Below are positions 1-11,661 of a DNA stretch of 64,000 bases, one piece after another (positions within the stretch are counted from its first letter, which is position 1; each line of letters opens with the position of its first letter). The notes beneath the pieces were generated by a model. It did not search any database. It was not told the DNA's origin and worked only from the letters and a program-made list of their open reading frames with translations. This stretch comes from Prosapia bicincta (lineage: Eukaryota; Arthropoda; Insecta; Hemiptera; Cercopidae): the NCBI GenBank assembly GCA_036971475.1, contig JBAIZL010000002.1:331634320-331698319 (forward strand), given 5' to 3'. The translations under genes and the position numbers were made by a program.

Positions 1-119
1 GGAATATTAAACAATTCAAATTGTTTAATATTCCTGATGATGTTGGTACTGTTAGCCAACGAAAAGCTTTGAATTGTAAATTCAAATATAATTCTTGTAT
101 TTGTATTTTGACTTTTGTT

Positions 120-122
<3 letters not shown>

Positions 123-210
<88 letters not shown>
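123..210. repeat. (TA)n dinucleotide array, 88 bp
   Basis: Uninterrupted TA repeat. It follows a copy of the sequence that forms the palindrome at 363-479 (same TTGTATTTGTATTTTGAC core at about 95). The IYIYIY reading frames here are artefacts of the repeat. Confidence 0.97.
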
Positions 211-213
<3 letters not shown>

Positions 214-362
214 CTTGCATTATTGTATTATGCATTCCTGATGATGTTGATACTGTTTATGAACAAAAATGCATTAATAATTCTTGTATTTTAACCTTAG
301 TGTTTTTTTATTATTATACAAGAAAACATATTATATATCGCAATATGTATTCTTGTGTATTA

Positions 363-473
363 ATAAAGAACATAAGTCAAAATACAAATACAAGAATTAT
401 AATTGAATTTATAATTGTAATTTATAATTGTAAATTCAATTATAATTCTTGTATTTGTATTTTGACTTATGTT

Positions 474-479
<6 letters not shown>
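363..479. repeat. Near-perfect palindrome, 117 bp
   Basis: The two arms are reverse complements about centre 421 with only a couple of mismatches near the middle. The right arm runs straight into the TA array at 477. A third, direct copy of the arm lies at about 68-125, again running into a TA array. It looks like a foldback or MITE terminus; no coding content. Confidence 0.85.

Positions 480-549
<70 letters not shown>
477..549. repeat. (TA)n dinucleotide array, 73 bp
   Basis: Pure TA repeat joining the palindrome at 363-479 to the palindrome at 546-802. Confidence 0.97.
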
Positions 550-553
<4 letters not shown>

Positions 554-802
554 AATAGTTACTATCTGGAGTACATTCATTCATTCTGCAGTCCACAAAT
601 TCGCAGTTCCGACGTTTTGCTAGAATCTCATCCAGCATTGACGAGGTGAACCCAAAACAGTAGAAGAGTGAGTAAACTCTCTTCTACTGTTTTTGGGTTC
701 ACCTCGTCAATGCTGGATGAGATTCTAGCAAAACGTCGGAACTGCGCATTTATGGACTGCAGAATGAACGAATGTACTCCAGATAGTAACTATTCATCAT
801 AT
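546..802. repeat. Long foldback repeat, about 257 bp
   Basis: Left arm 546-667 and right arm about 678-802 are reverse complements with a short spacer and a few mismatches; the arm carries the core ACCTCGTCAATGCTGGATG. The left end abuts a TA array and a second TA array starts 30 bp beyond the right end. Open frames across it read both arms and are not genes. Probably a non-autonomous foldback element. Confidence 0.85.
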
Positions 803-829
803 TTTTCCATCCATGAAGGAATACGTATC

Positions 830-832
<3 letters not shown>

Positions 833-895
<63 letters not shown>
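833..895. repeat. (AT)n dinucleotide array, 63 bp
   Basis: Pure AT repeat, third of the TA-type arrays bracketing the palindromes in the first kilobase. Confidence 0.97.
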
Positions 896-896
<1 letters not shown>

Positions 897-2257
897 CTAG
901 TAATGGCTTAATACGCCATTAAATTATTTGTTATAGTATAAAGTCAAAATAATAGCTAGGTTCTGACTGAAGTCCTGAACAATCTAGGCTTGCCAGGTAT
1001 TTTTCACCATAAGAGGAAAACTAACATTTTTTGAAGCAATTTTGAAATTTCTTAGTTAGTTCTTGAAGATATTTTAATTAACTTTAAAACGTATGCTCTA
1101 AAGTAACGTATTTTTGCATCTATAAATATCATATTTATCGGTGTTTTAAAACGGAATGTACATTTAATATATATAATCTGAAGACAAAAGCTATAAGAAG
1201 AAACCTTTCTATATTCCTCATTGAATCAATGTTATACCAATAAAGCGATAAATGTTGTCACAGGAGACGGACAAAACACAAAAGAGCTGGTATTCAATTA
1301 ATAACCATGCAAAGAAAGAAATATATCCCAGTTAGGATATTTCAAATTTGTAGCGTTTGTTCTCACAAGACATGAAATCGAAATGGGGAATGAACATGGA
1401 TAAGTCCGTTAACATTTCCTTCACCAGAAAAATTAGATGACATTTAACAATAAGCTTACTACCTGGTAGTCCTCAGTCATGCACCTTTGATAAGTGTCTT
1501 TTCCTCTTCTCCAATGCTCTAAATAAAGTTACGTTGAGAAATTCATTAGTTCTTGCCTCCAATCCAAAATCACCCACACAACTCAAATTTCTTTTCGGTA
1601 CCTCCTTCTCTGGATATCATCTAGCTCCTGGTGATCACTAATCACAAAAACGAATTTATCAGAAATTTACTAAGCAAAACCAATGATTATAATTTCAAAA
1701 TCTCCTGGGTTATTTACAAACAAAACACTGTTTTAACCATTCTAATCTCTTCCACAAATCTCTTCTTAGACAGTTCAGCACCATTGATAGTTCTGCTAAT
1801 CCTTAAAACAATTACCTCAACTAGTCCCCACCATTTACAAATCTCAACCTAGAGTCCTACTGCATCTCTCAATTACACCTAAAAGTAATGTAAAATATCT
1901 TCCTTATTACAACATTTTCATCAGGTATATTAAAACAAAAAAATATTAAAAATTTGTTGTTTTTCATGACGAGCTGTTTGTTAATCACTTAGGCTATTAG
2001 AATTTGTAATTACTTGGGCTCTTTAAAAAAAATAAATCAACTACTCAGTTCAATAATTTTGTACATAAATTAACTACAAATACAGTACAAAATCCTTCTG
2101 TGGTCCCTATTCATAGACTTAAAACAATTTACTGTCTTCTACAAAACATATAAATTTGTACACTGTCTTATACGAATCTAGATCTTTTTGATTACACGAT
2201 AAAGCCAAAGAACTCTGAAACATCATATTTTGTCCTACTTTAGTGAGACGGTGTCAA

Positions 2258-2260
<3 letters not shown>
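896..2260. other. AT-rich non-coding stretch
   Basis: I see no gene, RNA or recognisable transposon. The only open frame (1631-1852) resembles nothing I know and has no splice or promoter context. Confidence 0.6.
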
Positions 2261-2296
<36 letters not shown>

Positions 2297-2437
2297 GTGT
2301 GTATTGTGAGTATGTGCACATATGTGTGTGTGTGTGCATAGTGTGTGTGTGTGTGTGTGAGTGTGTGTTGTGTGTGTTGTGAGTATGTGCACATATGTGT
2401 GTGTGTGTGTGTGTGTGTGCATAGTGTGTGTGTGTGT

Positions 2438-2474
<37 letters not shown>

Positions 2475-2553
2475 GTATGTGTTGTGAGTATGTGCGCATA
2501 TGTGTCTGTGTGCATAGTGTGTGTGTGTTGTATGTGTGCGTGTGCATGTGTGT

Positions 2554-2614
<61 letters not shown>

Positions 2615-2734
2615 TGTGTGTGTATGTTTGTGTGTGTGTGTTGTGTGTGTTATGAGTATGTGCGCATATGTGTCTGTGTGCATAGTGTGTGTGTGTGCTG
2701 TATGTGTGCGTGTGCGTGTGTGTGTGTGTGTGTA

Positions 2735-2809
<75 letters not shown>
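2261..2809. repeat. (TG)n array with higher-order structure, about 550 bp
   Basis: TG repeat interrupted by a recurring variant block containing TTGTGAGTATGTGC followed by CATATGTG and CATAGTG, seen near 2293, 2370, 2480 and 2650. The order of variants repeats, so the array grew partly by duplication of longer units. The Cys/Val and His/Thr frames are artefacts of the repeat. Confidence 0.95.
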
Positions 2810-2812
<3 letters not shown>

Positions 2813-2834
2813 ACATTATATGTAAAAGTGATTA

Positions 2835-2880
2835 AATAAGTGTCACCGAACTTAATGGTCTACAAAATTCAAGAATTAAA
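2835..2880 (+). repeat. Fragment of PLE 5' region (ACCGAAC-ATGG-TACAAAATTCAAG motif)
   Basis: Shares about 30 bp with 9503-9531, 32050-32076 and the reverse complement of 36361-36386. In the best copy (36.4 kb) this motif lies between a PLE terminal repeat and an ATG, so I read it as the start region of a PLE reading frame. Here it is a short degenerate piece. Confidence 0.4.
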
Positions 2881-3489
2881 ACCATGTTACTTAGACTAGA
2901 TAAAAATACACAACACCTTCTATCGCCTACTAACACCTACTGGACTAACACGTAACTATCCACTTAATAACCTATATATAACTTAGAGAGAAAGAGATAC
3001 AGTCTTAAAGCTCTGGGTTCAATCCCAAAGTACTAGTAGCACCAAAGTATTTAAAGGTGTTTTTTAAGCCCTCAGTTTGACTAATACTATGAAGATGTAT
3101 ATTTGAATTCAAACCTTTGGAGTGATAGATGATTTAAGGTAAATACTGGCTACATTGCTTTTTTTAAATATCGAATCCCTCCAATAAGGTAACTCCACCT
3201 TCTCTTTATATACACATTGCATTTAATATACCTGTATAAGTTTCTATTAAGTAAAATAATACTAACATATGTGTGTGTATAAAAATTATGGTATGTAAAA
3301 AAAGTGTTATTTATCACAACAATAAGCGATAACTGAATCATTAAATAAACTATATTTGTGTTTTTAAAATATTTTTCCTTAAAGTATGTGTAAGTGGTAA
3401 TGAAAAAACTAACATTTCTAATAATGTTAAACTGATTTTTTTAATTTGAGGTAAACATGCTGTACATAGAAACATATTGTTGTTTTCAG
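2881..3489. other. Upstream region of the yellow-like gene
   Basis: No coding region seen. It should hold the promoter and 5' UTR of the gene starting at 3490. A TTTTCAG splice acceptor directly precedes that ATG, so an untranslated first exon may lie here or further upstream; I cannot place it. A lone tRNA-type B-box sequence at 3014-3026 has no partner A box. Confidence 0.4.
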
Positions 3490-6400
3490 ATGTTGCTACT
3501 ATTTTTCATGTTGAGCACAGTGACCTGTATGGAGGTGATGCACAGCTGGAGTTATGTGGATTTTAATTTCCCCAGTCACCAGGCAAGGGAGGCGATGCTG
3601 AGGTCAGGGAAGTTCGTCCCTAAAAATAATATTATACTGGATGTAGATGTATGGGGAGGTAAGCCATTATGAATAAATAAATATATATATATGGTAAATC
3701 AGTATGATGTAGTCTAAGTTGAATTAATTGCTACTTTGTACTCAATCTATTGATATTTACATATACAAAACAATTGTTTTCATAATAATTGATTCCATCT
3801 TCATGTGAGCTTCTAGTTTTTAACTAAAAACACTTGTAATACAGTGTTACACTTGCCTATATTAGTTGTTACACTCTTATATTTGTTGAGGATGGCGGTT
3901 TCGGGAGATGTGTCTTATTGTCAACTCAGACCATAACACCCATAGTTACGGTTTGAGTTGACAATAGAACACATCTCCCGAAGCCGCCGCCTTCAACAAT
4001 TATAAAAGTAAGTGCTACTATAGGCAAATGTAACATATTTACAAATAATTCTGAGTTTTTTTCAACTCACCTTAATCATTATGAGAACGTCTTATGATAA
4101 ATCAGCACCTCGTGACCCATCATGGTAATTTAATCAAATTCTATTTCATGTATTGTTGGTGGGATTATTTTAGCTACCCCAAAACAATTATATTCTGCTG
4201 TAAGCAATTTAATTCACAATTTTTATTATATTGAGAAGGAAATTTAAATGCCTGAAATAAATAAAAAAATTTAATGGAATTATAGAATATTTTTCATGAT
4301 TCAAAAAAAGTGCAATAGTTCTATTTTGGTTGCAGGTGAAGGTCAAGCCCGCAGGTATATTGTCACCTTGCCACGGATGAAACCTGGTATCCCTGCAACT
4401 TTAGCAACTGTGTCATCACAGAAGTACAAGGGCAAGACTCTACTAACACCATACCCTGACTGGAGTTGGCATCGCCAGGGTGACTGTGATGGTATAACAT
4501 CTGTCTTTAGGACACAGGTAAGTTCAATGCACCAATGTTGCAGCTTGTTTACCATGACAAAGAACATCTTTACATTATATAAATATCCAAATAATTTTTA
4601 TTATAATATTCAAAATTATAGACCATCAAGTTCTGTGAGAGGTTTTAACTATGCTGTATTTTCTTAAATGTTCAAATTCACAGAGTATCTGCTAATAACT
4701 TTGCAGATAATTTAACTGCGTTAATGATTGTAGAAAATTTCCTCCCACGATTAATTATGTCTAATATACTTCATGAGTCTTCAATCAAGAGGCAGCATAA
4801 ATAAGCAGAATTATTTATACTGGTTTTTCAAAAAATCAAAGACTAGTCTATCAAAGTTTTTTATGGGGGGAAAATTGCCATGTGTTTGTAATTCACAATA
4901 AGATAAAATTAAACCACATTTTTAAAAGGTTCTGGGTTACTTTATAATGGCAATCAGAATGATAAATAGTTTTCTAAAACCACAGCTAAACAACTTTCCA
5001 ACTGACATGAATACATTGTTGTTTCAACAGAATTGATCAACTACTCATAGTACAAGGCAAGTCAATGGTAACTTTTTAGAACTTTTTCCAAGCAGTCTGA
5101 TGTTCTGTAGTCTAGCCAAACTTCAGATCTGACTGCTTGTGATTACCCATTTAGGATTGTCTTAAAAGTAATGCTTTTGTCATATGGCCAAGCTCATTTT
5201 CTTAACAAAACTCAACACATATAAGTCAAAATTACTGCTATTGTATGACCAATATTAAAGCATGATGATCTGTGAATCAAAGAGAAATGTTCATAGTAAG
5301 AGAAGTTACCTTAATAAAATCATTACTTAGTAAAAAATGTTATTGCAGTCCTTGCTTTTTGGTTCATTTGTATAATGGTATTTTATTGTTGTAGGTAGAT
5401 CGGTGTGGAAGGCTATGGATTATTGACAGTGGAGTAGTGGATGTTTTTACTGAGGAACCCAAAAGAATATGCAAGCCACAGTTACTTGTTTTTAATCTAC
5501 ATAATGATAAGCTTATAGGTAAACAAGGTTTGAATTTATGTAGAACTAATTCATTTTAAAAAATTCTTTTGAAGTTTTTTATCATTACATTTTTCAGGTT
5601 TTGAGGAAAATCTGTTCATTAGAATTTAATTTTTTAAAATATTTCATCTAAATTGAATGGAAAGAAAATACTGGTTACCTTTTATCTGTAAAAAATGTAC
5701 AAAACTAATGGGAGATTTTAAGAAGGTAAATGTATATGTTAAATTTTAGGGTTTGAGATGATTGCTTAAGCAATATCATTGGTGTACAATTCAGTGATAT
5801 TTTAAATTTACAATTTAGTATCTATTTTGGTTACAATTTTTGAAGTTAAAATCATAAAATATGTTCCATCTCGGTGTTGTTCTCATTCTGAGAGGTTATG
5901 TATGCAGTACATTTCCACCATTTATTTGGTTTATTACCAACTTAGTGGACTCAGAAGCTTGTTATTCTCTCTACTTATGTACAGGAAGATACCGCTTCCC
6001 AGACAGTGTCTTGGATAAAGACTCTTTGCTTATCACCATTGCTGTTGATACAAGAGACTCTACATGTTCCAATACTTTTGCATATATTGCGGATGTGGTT
6101 GCCTTCAAATTAATAGTGTTTGATGCCGCCAGAGAAAGGTCCTGGAGGGTATCCAGCAACCTTTTTTATCCTTATCCTCTTGCAGGAGAATTTAACATCA
6201 ATGGAGTCAGCTTTGATTTAATGGATGGCATATTTGGAATTGCCTTGGGTAGGTGTTACTATTGTTGTGGTGTTAATAAAAAGTTACTTAAGAAACTACT
6301 GACTAGACTATTTAAAACATAAATTTTTTTTTTAATTCTAGAAACCATTGCTGGGTAATTGTTGAACATTATGATAGGTATTCAGAATAAAATCTCTTAT

Positions 6401-9400
6401 TACACTTTTTCTATTACTTGTGGCCAGACATTTTTGTTAACTAAAGGTTGTTAATTGTTAACTTACACTTGGAGGAAACGTTTTCGTCTTATGACTTCTT
6501 CGGCCTCGTATTTTTGCCACTAGGAATGCTGCAGTAGCACTTCCTGTAGTTTGTGTTGTTGTTACTGTTCTTGTTGAGTATTTTTCTGTGTAGTTTGTCT
6601 ATTAAATAATTGTCATATCCATTTTTGTGGCCTAAATATTTGATTGTGTTTAGTTCCTCTGTGTAGTTAGTTGTGGACATAGGTATTTTATTTAGTCTGT
6701 GTAGTAAATGTTTGAATGCTGCGCGTTTATGTTGTATTGGGTGGTTCGATGAATTGTGTGTCAGTGTGTCTGTCATGGTTGGCTTGCGGTATGTGTTGAA
6801 TTCATCACCTCATGGACACTAAACACTCATGCAAAAGTATGGAAAATAACATGAGTATCCTCCACACATACAACAAAGGCCATTAATTAAACACACTACA
6901 ACGGCATGACATATATAGACATAGCAACACACATAAAAATGATATCCTAAATGAACAAACACGGCACAGATCACACATACTCTTCGATGACATGGCTTCT
7001 AACTTTCAAGAAAATGATACCAAGGAATCACAACTGCAGCATTCCTAGTAGCAAAAATACGAAGCTGAAGAAGTCGTAAGATAAAAACGTTTCCTCCAAG
7101 TGTAAATTAACAATTAACAACCTTTAGTTAACAAAAAGTCTGGTCGCAAAAAATAGAAAAAGTGTAATAAGTGATTAACAACCAGTTCATTATGAACAGT
7201 AACAAGACAGAATAAAATACTAGTTACTAATGATAAGAAGAATAATACCCAGTTGAGTGAGATATCTAGAGTCAAGATTGACAGAATTATAAAGCAATTA
7301 TAAAAATAACACGAGCAATATGTTTAATTAAATATTTGACTGTCTCAAGAGTTGATTTTACCAAATTCTAATTAATATGATAATCATAAAGTAAATTATT
7401 TATTAATGGTGAGATTTTTAAAGAAATTTGAAACAAACAAAACAAAAGTAAATTATTTTACTTGTCTTCTCCTTCAACTTGAGCAACTAAACATTACACT
7501 TTTAAAAGTGTATTTATACAATTATAGTGATGTATCAATATGAGCACGTTTTGGTAAATATTCCATTTTTTGACACGGGTATCATGTACAGGGTATCATG
7601 ACACGGGTAATTGTTACAGGTAGGAAAATTTTTAAAAGAAAAAAATATTTCTTTAAATTAAAAATATATTTCTCTATATTTTTAATGGCATGAATACTTG
7701 AAAATCCACTACTTACTGATATTTTTCAGCATATTTATTTCACACCTGGTCAATATATTTACAAAGTGTTAAACAAAATGTGTTTACTGAATCAGTAAGT
7801 AGTGGTTTTGTTTAGTAATGGTTTTTATTCTACTAAACATATTTTAAAATAAAAAACATCATGATGAACAAAAAAAATGTTTCTATAAAAATTGTTTACA
7901 GTAGCACGTATATTGATTTTTAATGAAGATGGTCAAATTCAAATTGGAGTTCATTCTCCATAGAATACATTCTCTGAAATGTCTGTTTTTATTAAAAATC
8001 AAAATAATCTATCTTATGGAAGTGTTACATACAGATTAGAATTGTTGGTTTTAATATTAAGGTTTAATTATATGACTTATTTATCAATCTACTTGGTAAT
8101 AAACCACTAATTTCTGACTACTTAACCAACTCATTTCACAAGCCTCATGTCAATAACTCATAGCATTGAACAATGCGTTGACCAAGTGTGAAATATGTCT
8201 GCTGAGAAATATCAGTTAAAAGTGTGTTTTTGTCAACTAAATCTTTATGTATTTTAGTGTTATTTTGTTAAATAGTGATTAAATACTCGTATATAACAAT
8301 TTTATAAAATCATTTTGAAAAAATAGCTTTTCCCTGACTACACTGCCACATAAGCGTGCAAACAGCACAAGTGCGTCAAGATCGAGGTGTGGTTGTGGTG
8401 GTGGTCAATTTTGACATCGATGTAAATCATACACACTGTAACATACGGAGCTGAACACAAAGGATAGGTAGAGGTGGAGGTACATCACAATGCCTTGCAG
8501 GTTGATTACATTGATACTTTTTGAAAACAAACTGATTTAATTTTACATGGATGTTCACCTCGCGGTCTAGCAGACTGTTTCACTCTGATTGGTCTGTTCA
8601 AGGTCGTCCTGTCCCTTCCATGCCACATCATGCCCTGTGAGGGAAATTTCACTGTCAACATTGGTAATGCGATATCAGTTGAGTTAACTATTTGCACTAT
8701 TTTAATATTTAGTAAGTGCAATATTTTCAAGTAGATAAGGGAATGTCTCAGGTGTCATCCTTATATAGAAATGGAGTTATTCGGGGTCATCTTTTAGTTC
8801 AGTAAAAAGTTGTTGGTATTTCCCTAAACTACTTCTTTTCTTGTTTATTGGATGCACTTCGCAGACATGTCGTCACTATCTTCACTCAAATCACGAACAA
8901 AGTATGCACTTACAGCAGAGAACACAGCACTACAGCAGCCTGAGCTTGACTCCCTTATAACACACACACACACACACACACACAAATTCATTTATATTCA
9001 AGAAACTTTTACCACCCCTATATCTAATAATTATGAACGTAAATAGAACAATAGCTGAAAAATATTGATATTAATTTTCTATAGTAAAACTTCATTAAAT
9101 AAAATAATAGGTTCAGAAATTATTGTTAGAACAAGTCCGTTTGGTTTTCATATTAGCTCAATAAAAGCAAGAGAACCTTAAGATTTGCACATTCGCACTT
9201 TTACTCCATATACATTATTAAATATGATTGCAAAAAATTTTTAAATCAAATAATGAAGACTTTGAGATGATTGATTACCTTAACGCTTTATATCACTTAG
9301 TAATCAAATGTAATTTAAGTAACACATAAAATCCCAATCAATAGTGGCATTAAACACATATATTAATCTCTTTACCAATAGTTTATGACTATCCGAACTT

Positions 9401-9941
9401 TAGGTTAGGAAAATACATGCCCACATAGAATTCAACAAACAGTGCCTAATTCATTAAAATTCGGATAGTCATAAACTATTGTTAAAGTGATTAATTAAGA
9501 TTCACCGAACGTAATGGACTACAAAATTCAAAAACATATTTATTATTAGTATAATATGTTTTACTGAAGAAAGAGCTAAATTATTAAAAATTTAAATGGT
9601 ATTTTTTCAGGGCCTTATAAAAACGGAAATCGCCGCCTTTATTTTCATAGTCTAGCAAGTTACCGAGAATCGTGGGTAGACACTTCTGTCATCAGGAATG
9701 AATCCTTGTTTGCTGAAGATCCTAATAGCTCACCCAGATCTTTCCATGTCTATGAAGGTACCCGAGATTCACAGTCAGGTCCTCAGTCAATGACAGACAG
9801 TGGGATATTGTTCTTTGGACTTCTGACAAAGAATGCTATTGCCTGTTGGAATTCTAAGTTTCCTTATGGGCCATCAAGCATTTCAATTGCTGCTCAGGTT
9901 AGTGAATAACTGAGAAAGTATGCTACAAATCAAAGAGTATT

Positions 9942-10015
<74 letters not shown>

Positions 10016-10641
10016 AATTATATTTTTTTCTTGGTCATTATAAATATGAATTCTTTATTATAAAACATTTAATAATTTTGTTAAGGAAATACATTGGGCA
10101 ACAGTTAGATTTACAATTAATTTGGATTTCTAACAATAAAGTAATTATAACACTTCTTTCAATTGTTCAATATTTTTGTTTAATCTTTCAGTTACAAAAT
10201 TTGGTTGGTTATACAATTTCTATATTTCCTTAATTAATTATATTTCCTTATTTATATAAAATATAGCACGAGATTCCTTACAGGTTGTTCGGTGGGTGAG
10301 ACAGATTAAAATTTAGTTTTATATATTCAATATTTATAATGACCAAGAAAAAAATATAATTACAATATATATATCTTGCTATTTCACAATGTCCATTATT
10401 TTTTCGTTGCACTGACTTTATAAAGTTATTATTGTTAATTGTAAACAATTATTCCTCCGCTAAGTGCAATTATTTGTTCTAACTAACAAATACCAACACC
10501 ACAGACTGAATGACACCAGAAAAATATAGAAAATTAATTCAGTGATTCGACAATGGTCAAGTGACCGAAAGGTGCCTCATCACATAAGGTAAAAATAATT
10601 GTACTTAGTGGTAGAATAATTGTTTACAATTAACAATAATA

Positions 10642-10707
<66 letters not shown>

Positions 10708-11502
10708 ATAGTTTATATAACTTAGATATATATATGACCACAGTTAGAAAAACATTAATCCATAAATAATAGGCAACATAGTTTTTAACTCTTCTGAACC
10801 ATCACCAAATTGTATGCTCATCCCCTTATTAGTTGGAAACATTCTTGCCATGAATCACAAGTAAAATTTTCCTCTTGAAATAACGATGTCAAAATTTCCA
10901 GATGCCCTTGTTTGGCATTATTACAAGATCATTTTCAGTTTATATAAATTTCTAATCAAACTAAGATATAATTTTTTAGGTGTATGCTTTTAATTAATTT
11001 TATTGAAAATTTTGAATATAAACTATTGCTTCTTGATGCTTAGATAGGAAACATTCACAATGCTTGAATTCCTTGGTTTTTTTTAAAAAATATAGATAGT
11101 GAATTTAATTTATGTAGGTTGTATTATATTATTATCACTTTATATTAATAAAGTATTTATGATGCACTATATTCTAAATAACATTTGTAATAATAATGCA
11201 TACAATTTCTTTAAAATGTCCTAATATTATGTTTAAATCTTTGGATTGATATGTGTTATTAGGATGATGTTAACCTGCAATTTGCTTCTGGCCTGAAAGT
11301 CTACAAAGATCATGTTTGGGCCTTGACATCACGTTTCCAAAACTATGCCAAAGGTAATGTCAGTCCAATAGAAGACAACTACCGAATTGTGGTTGGTAAA
11401 GTAAGCGACATGACTCGAGGTACAATGTGTGAATTGGCTTTTCAACCTTATACATCTACTCAATCTACAGATGAAGATAAACCATTTGTGTTTAAACCGT
11501 GA
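3490..11502 (+). CDS. yellow/MRJP-family secreted protein, six coding exons
   Basis: Exons 3490-3658, 4336-4517, 5395-5518, 5985-6248, 9611-9897 and 11263-11502 all have GT-AG junctions and join in phase to 421 residues, within the usual family range. Residues 1-14 (MLLLFFMLSTVTC) form a signal peptide. The rest matches the yellow/major royal jelly fold, a secreted beta-propeller: YVDFNFPS, LPRMKPGIPATL, YPDWSWHRQGDC, DRCGRLWIIDSG, NTFAYIADV, GEFNINGVSFDL, DGIFGIAL and MSDSGI-type segments follow in family order. Known members act in cuticle pigmentation, dopachrome conversion or reproduction; I cannot assign a subclass. An in-frame ATG at 3457 is possible, but the start at 3490 follows a good acceptor and begins the signal peptide. 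Introns 1, 4 and 5 contain PLE foldbacks. The frame stays open for 52 codons after the TGA. Confidence 0.93.
3789..4034. mobile_element. PLE family-2 terminal foldback, in yellow intron 1
   Basis: The segment carries TTGATTCCATC, CTTGCCTAT, GTTGAGGATGG and CGGGAGATGTGTC, then the reverse complement ending in TAAGTGCTACTATAGGC. The two arms meet near 3940. The same blocks recur at 29251, 31121, 36422, 57791 and 60390. There is no coding content. Confidence 0.75.
4518..5394. other. yellow-like intron 2
   Basis: GTAAGT donor at 4518 and TTGTAG acceptor ending at 5394. I see no repeats or other features inside. Confidence 0.8.
6399..7170. mobile_element. PLE family-1 relic with inverted 3' ends, in yellow intron 4
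   Basis: Arms 6399-6535 and 7033-7170 are diverged reverse complements (core CTGCAGCATTCCTAG, then TTTCCTCCAAGTGTAA) and match the 3' end of the PLE at 25.6-26.3 kb. On the - strand, 6489-6805 encodes a PLE reverse-transcriptase C-terminal piece: YRKPTMTDTL, then NSSNHP and HKRAAFKHLLHRL. On the + strand, about 6806-7090 encodes the tail of the GIY-YIG region (LMDTKHSCKSMEN). The two half-elements point in opposite directions, so this is a head-to-head composite, not an active copy. Confidence 0.8.
7171..9359. other. Remainder of yellow-like intron 4, left part
   Basis: AT-rich intronic sequence. A short (CA)n run lies at 8961-8985. No other gene or transposon recognised. Confidence 0.6.
9360..9531. 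mobile_element. PLE 5'-region foldback, in yellow intron 4
   Basis: About 9360-9404 and 9455-9501 are inverted copies (core ATAGTTTATGACTATCCGAA). The right arm continues into the CGAACGTAATGGACTAC motif shared with 2.84, 32.05 and 36.37 kb. It ends 80 bp before the exon-5 acceptor at 9610. Confidence 0.6.
9945..10012. repeat. (AT)n dinucleotide array, 68 bp
   Basis: Pure AT repeat just inside yellow intron 5, abutting the inverted repeat that starts at 10011. Confidence 0.97.
10011..10649. mobile_element. PLE family-3 terminal foldback, in yellow intron 5
   Basis: Two nested inverted pairs are present: 10011-10047 with 10330-10367, and 10421-10476 with 10591-10649. The sequence near 10540-10649 (CGACAATGGTCAAGTGACCG, TGCCTCATCACATAAGG) matches the 3' end of PLE family 3 at 27.96 and 43.44 kb. 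AT arrays flank both sides. No intact coding sequence. Confidence 0.75.
10646..10702. repeat. (TA)n dinucleotide array
   Basis: TA repeat directly continuing from the right end of the PLE foldback. Confidence 0.95.
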
Positions 11503-11661
11503 GGATTTTCTAGCGGTCGAAGAAATATCTTTGGCCGCTATCGGAAGAATCCTGTTTATTACAGAACAATTGTAAATACAGACAATTATTATATCAGTAA
11601 CTCAGTAGAAATGGGTTCAAATTTTACAAATCAATTTAGCTATGTCAGAATTATACACTGA
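11503..11661 (+). other. In-frame open extension after the yellow-like stop codon
   Basis: After TGA at 11500-11502 the same frame runs open for 52 codons to a second TGA at 11659-11661. It encodes an Arg/Tyr/Asn-rich tail beginning GFSSGRRNIFGRYRKNP. With AT-rich sequence a frame this long is unlikely by chance, though not excluded. It may be stop-codon readthrough, a recent nonsense change, or coincidence. The downstream sequence is ordinary 3' UTR. Confidence 0.4.

Noticed and set aside
21..922. Open frames full of Ile-Tyr repeats
   Set aside because: Produced by the TA arrays and palindrome arms.
2240..2839. Long Cys/Val-rich and His/Thr-rich open frames
   Set aside because: They are the reading frames of the TG array and have no start, splice or composition expected of a gene.
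3014..3026. GGGTTCAATCCC, a tRNA B-box/T-arm sequence
   Set aside because: No A box or cloverleaf upstream; too little for a tRNA or a tRNA-derived SINE.
8755..8805. TTATATAG with a downstream TCAGT, as a TATA/initiator pair
   Set aside because: Common by chance in AT-rich DNA, inside an intron, with no coding exon following.
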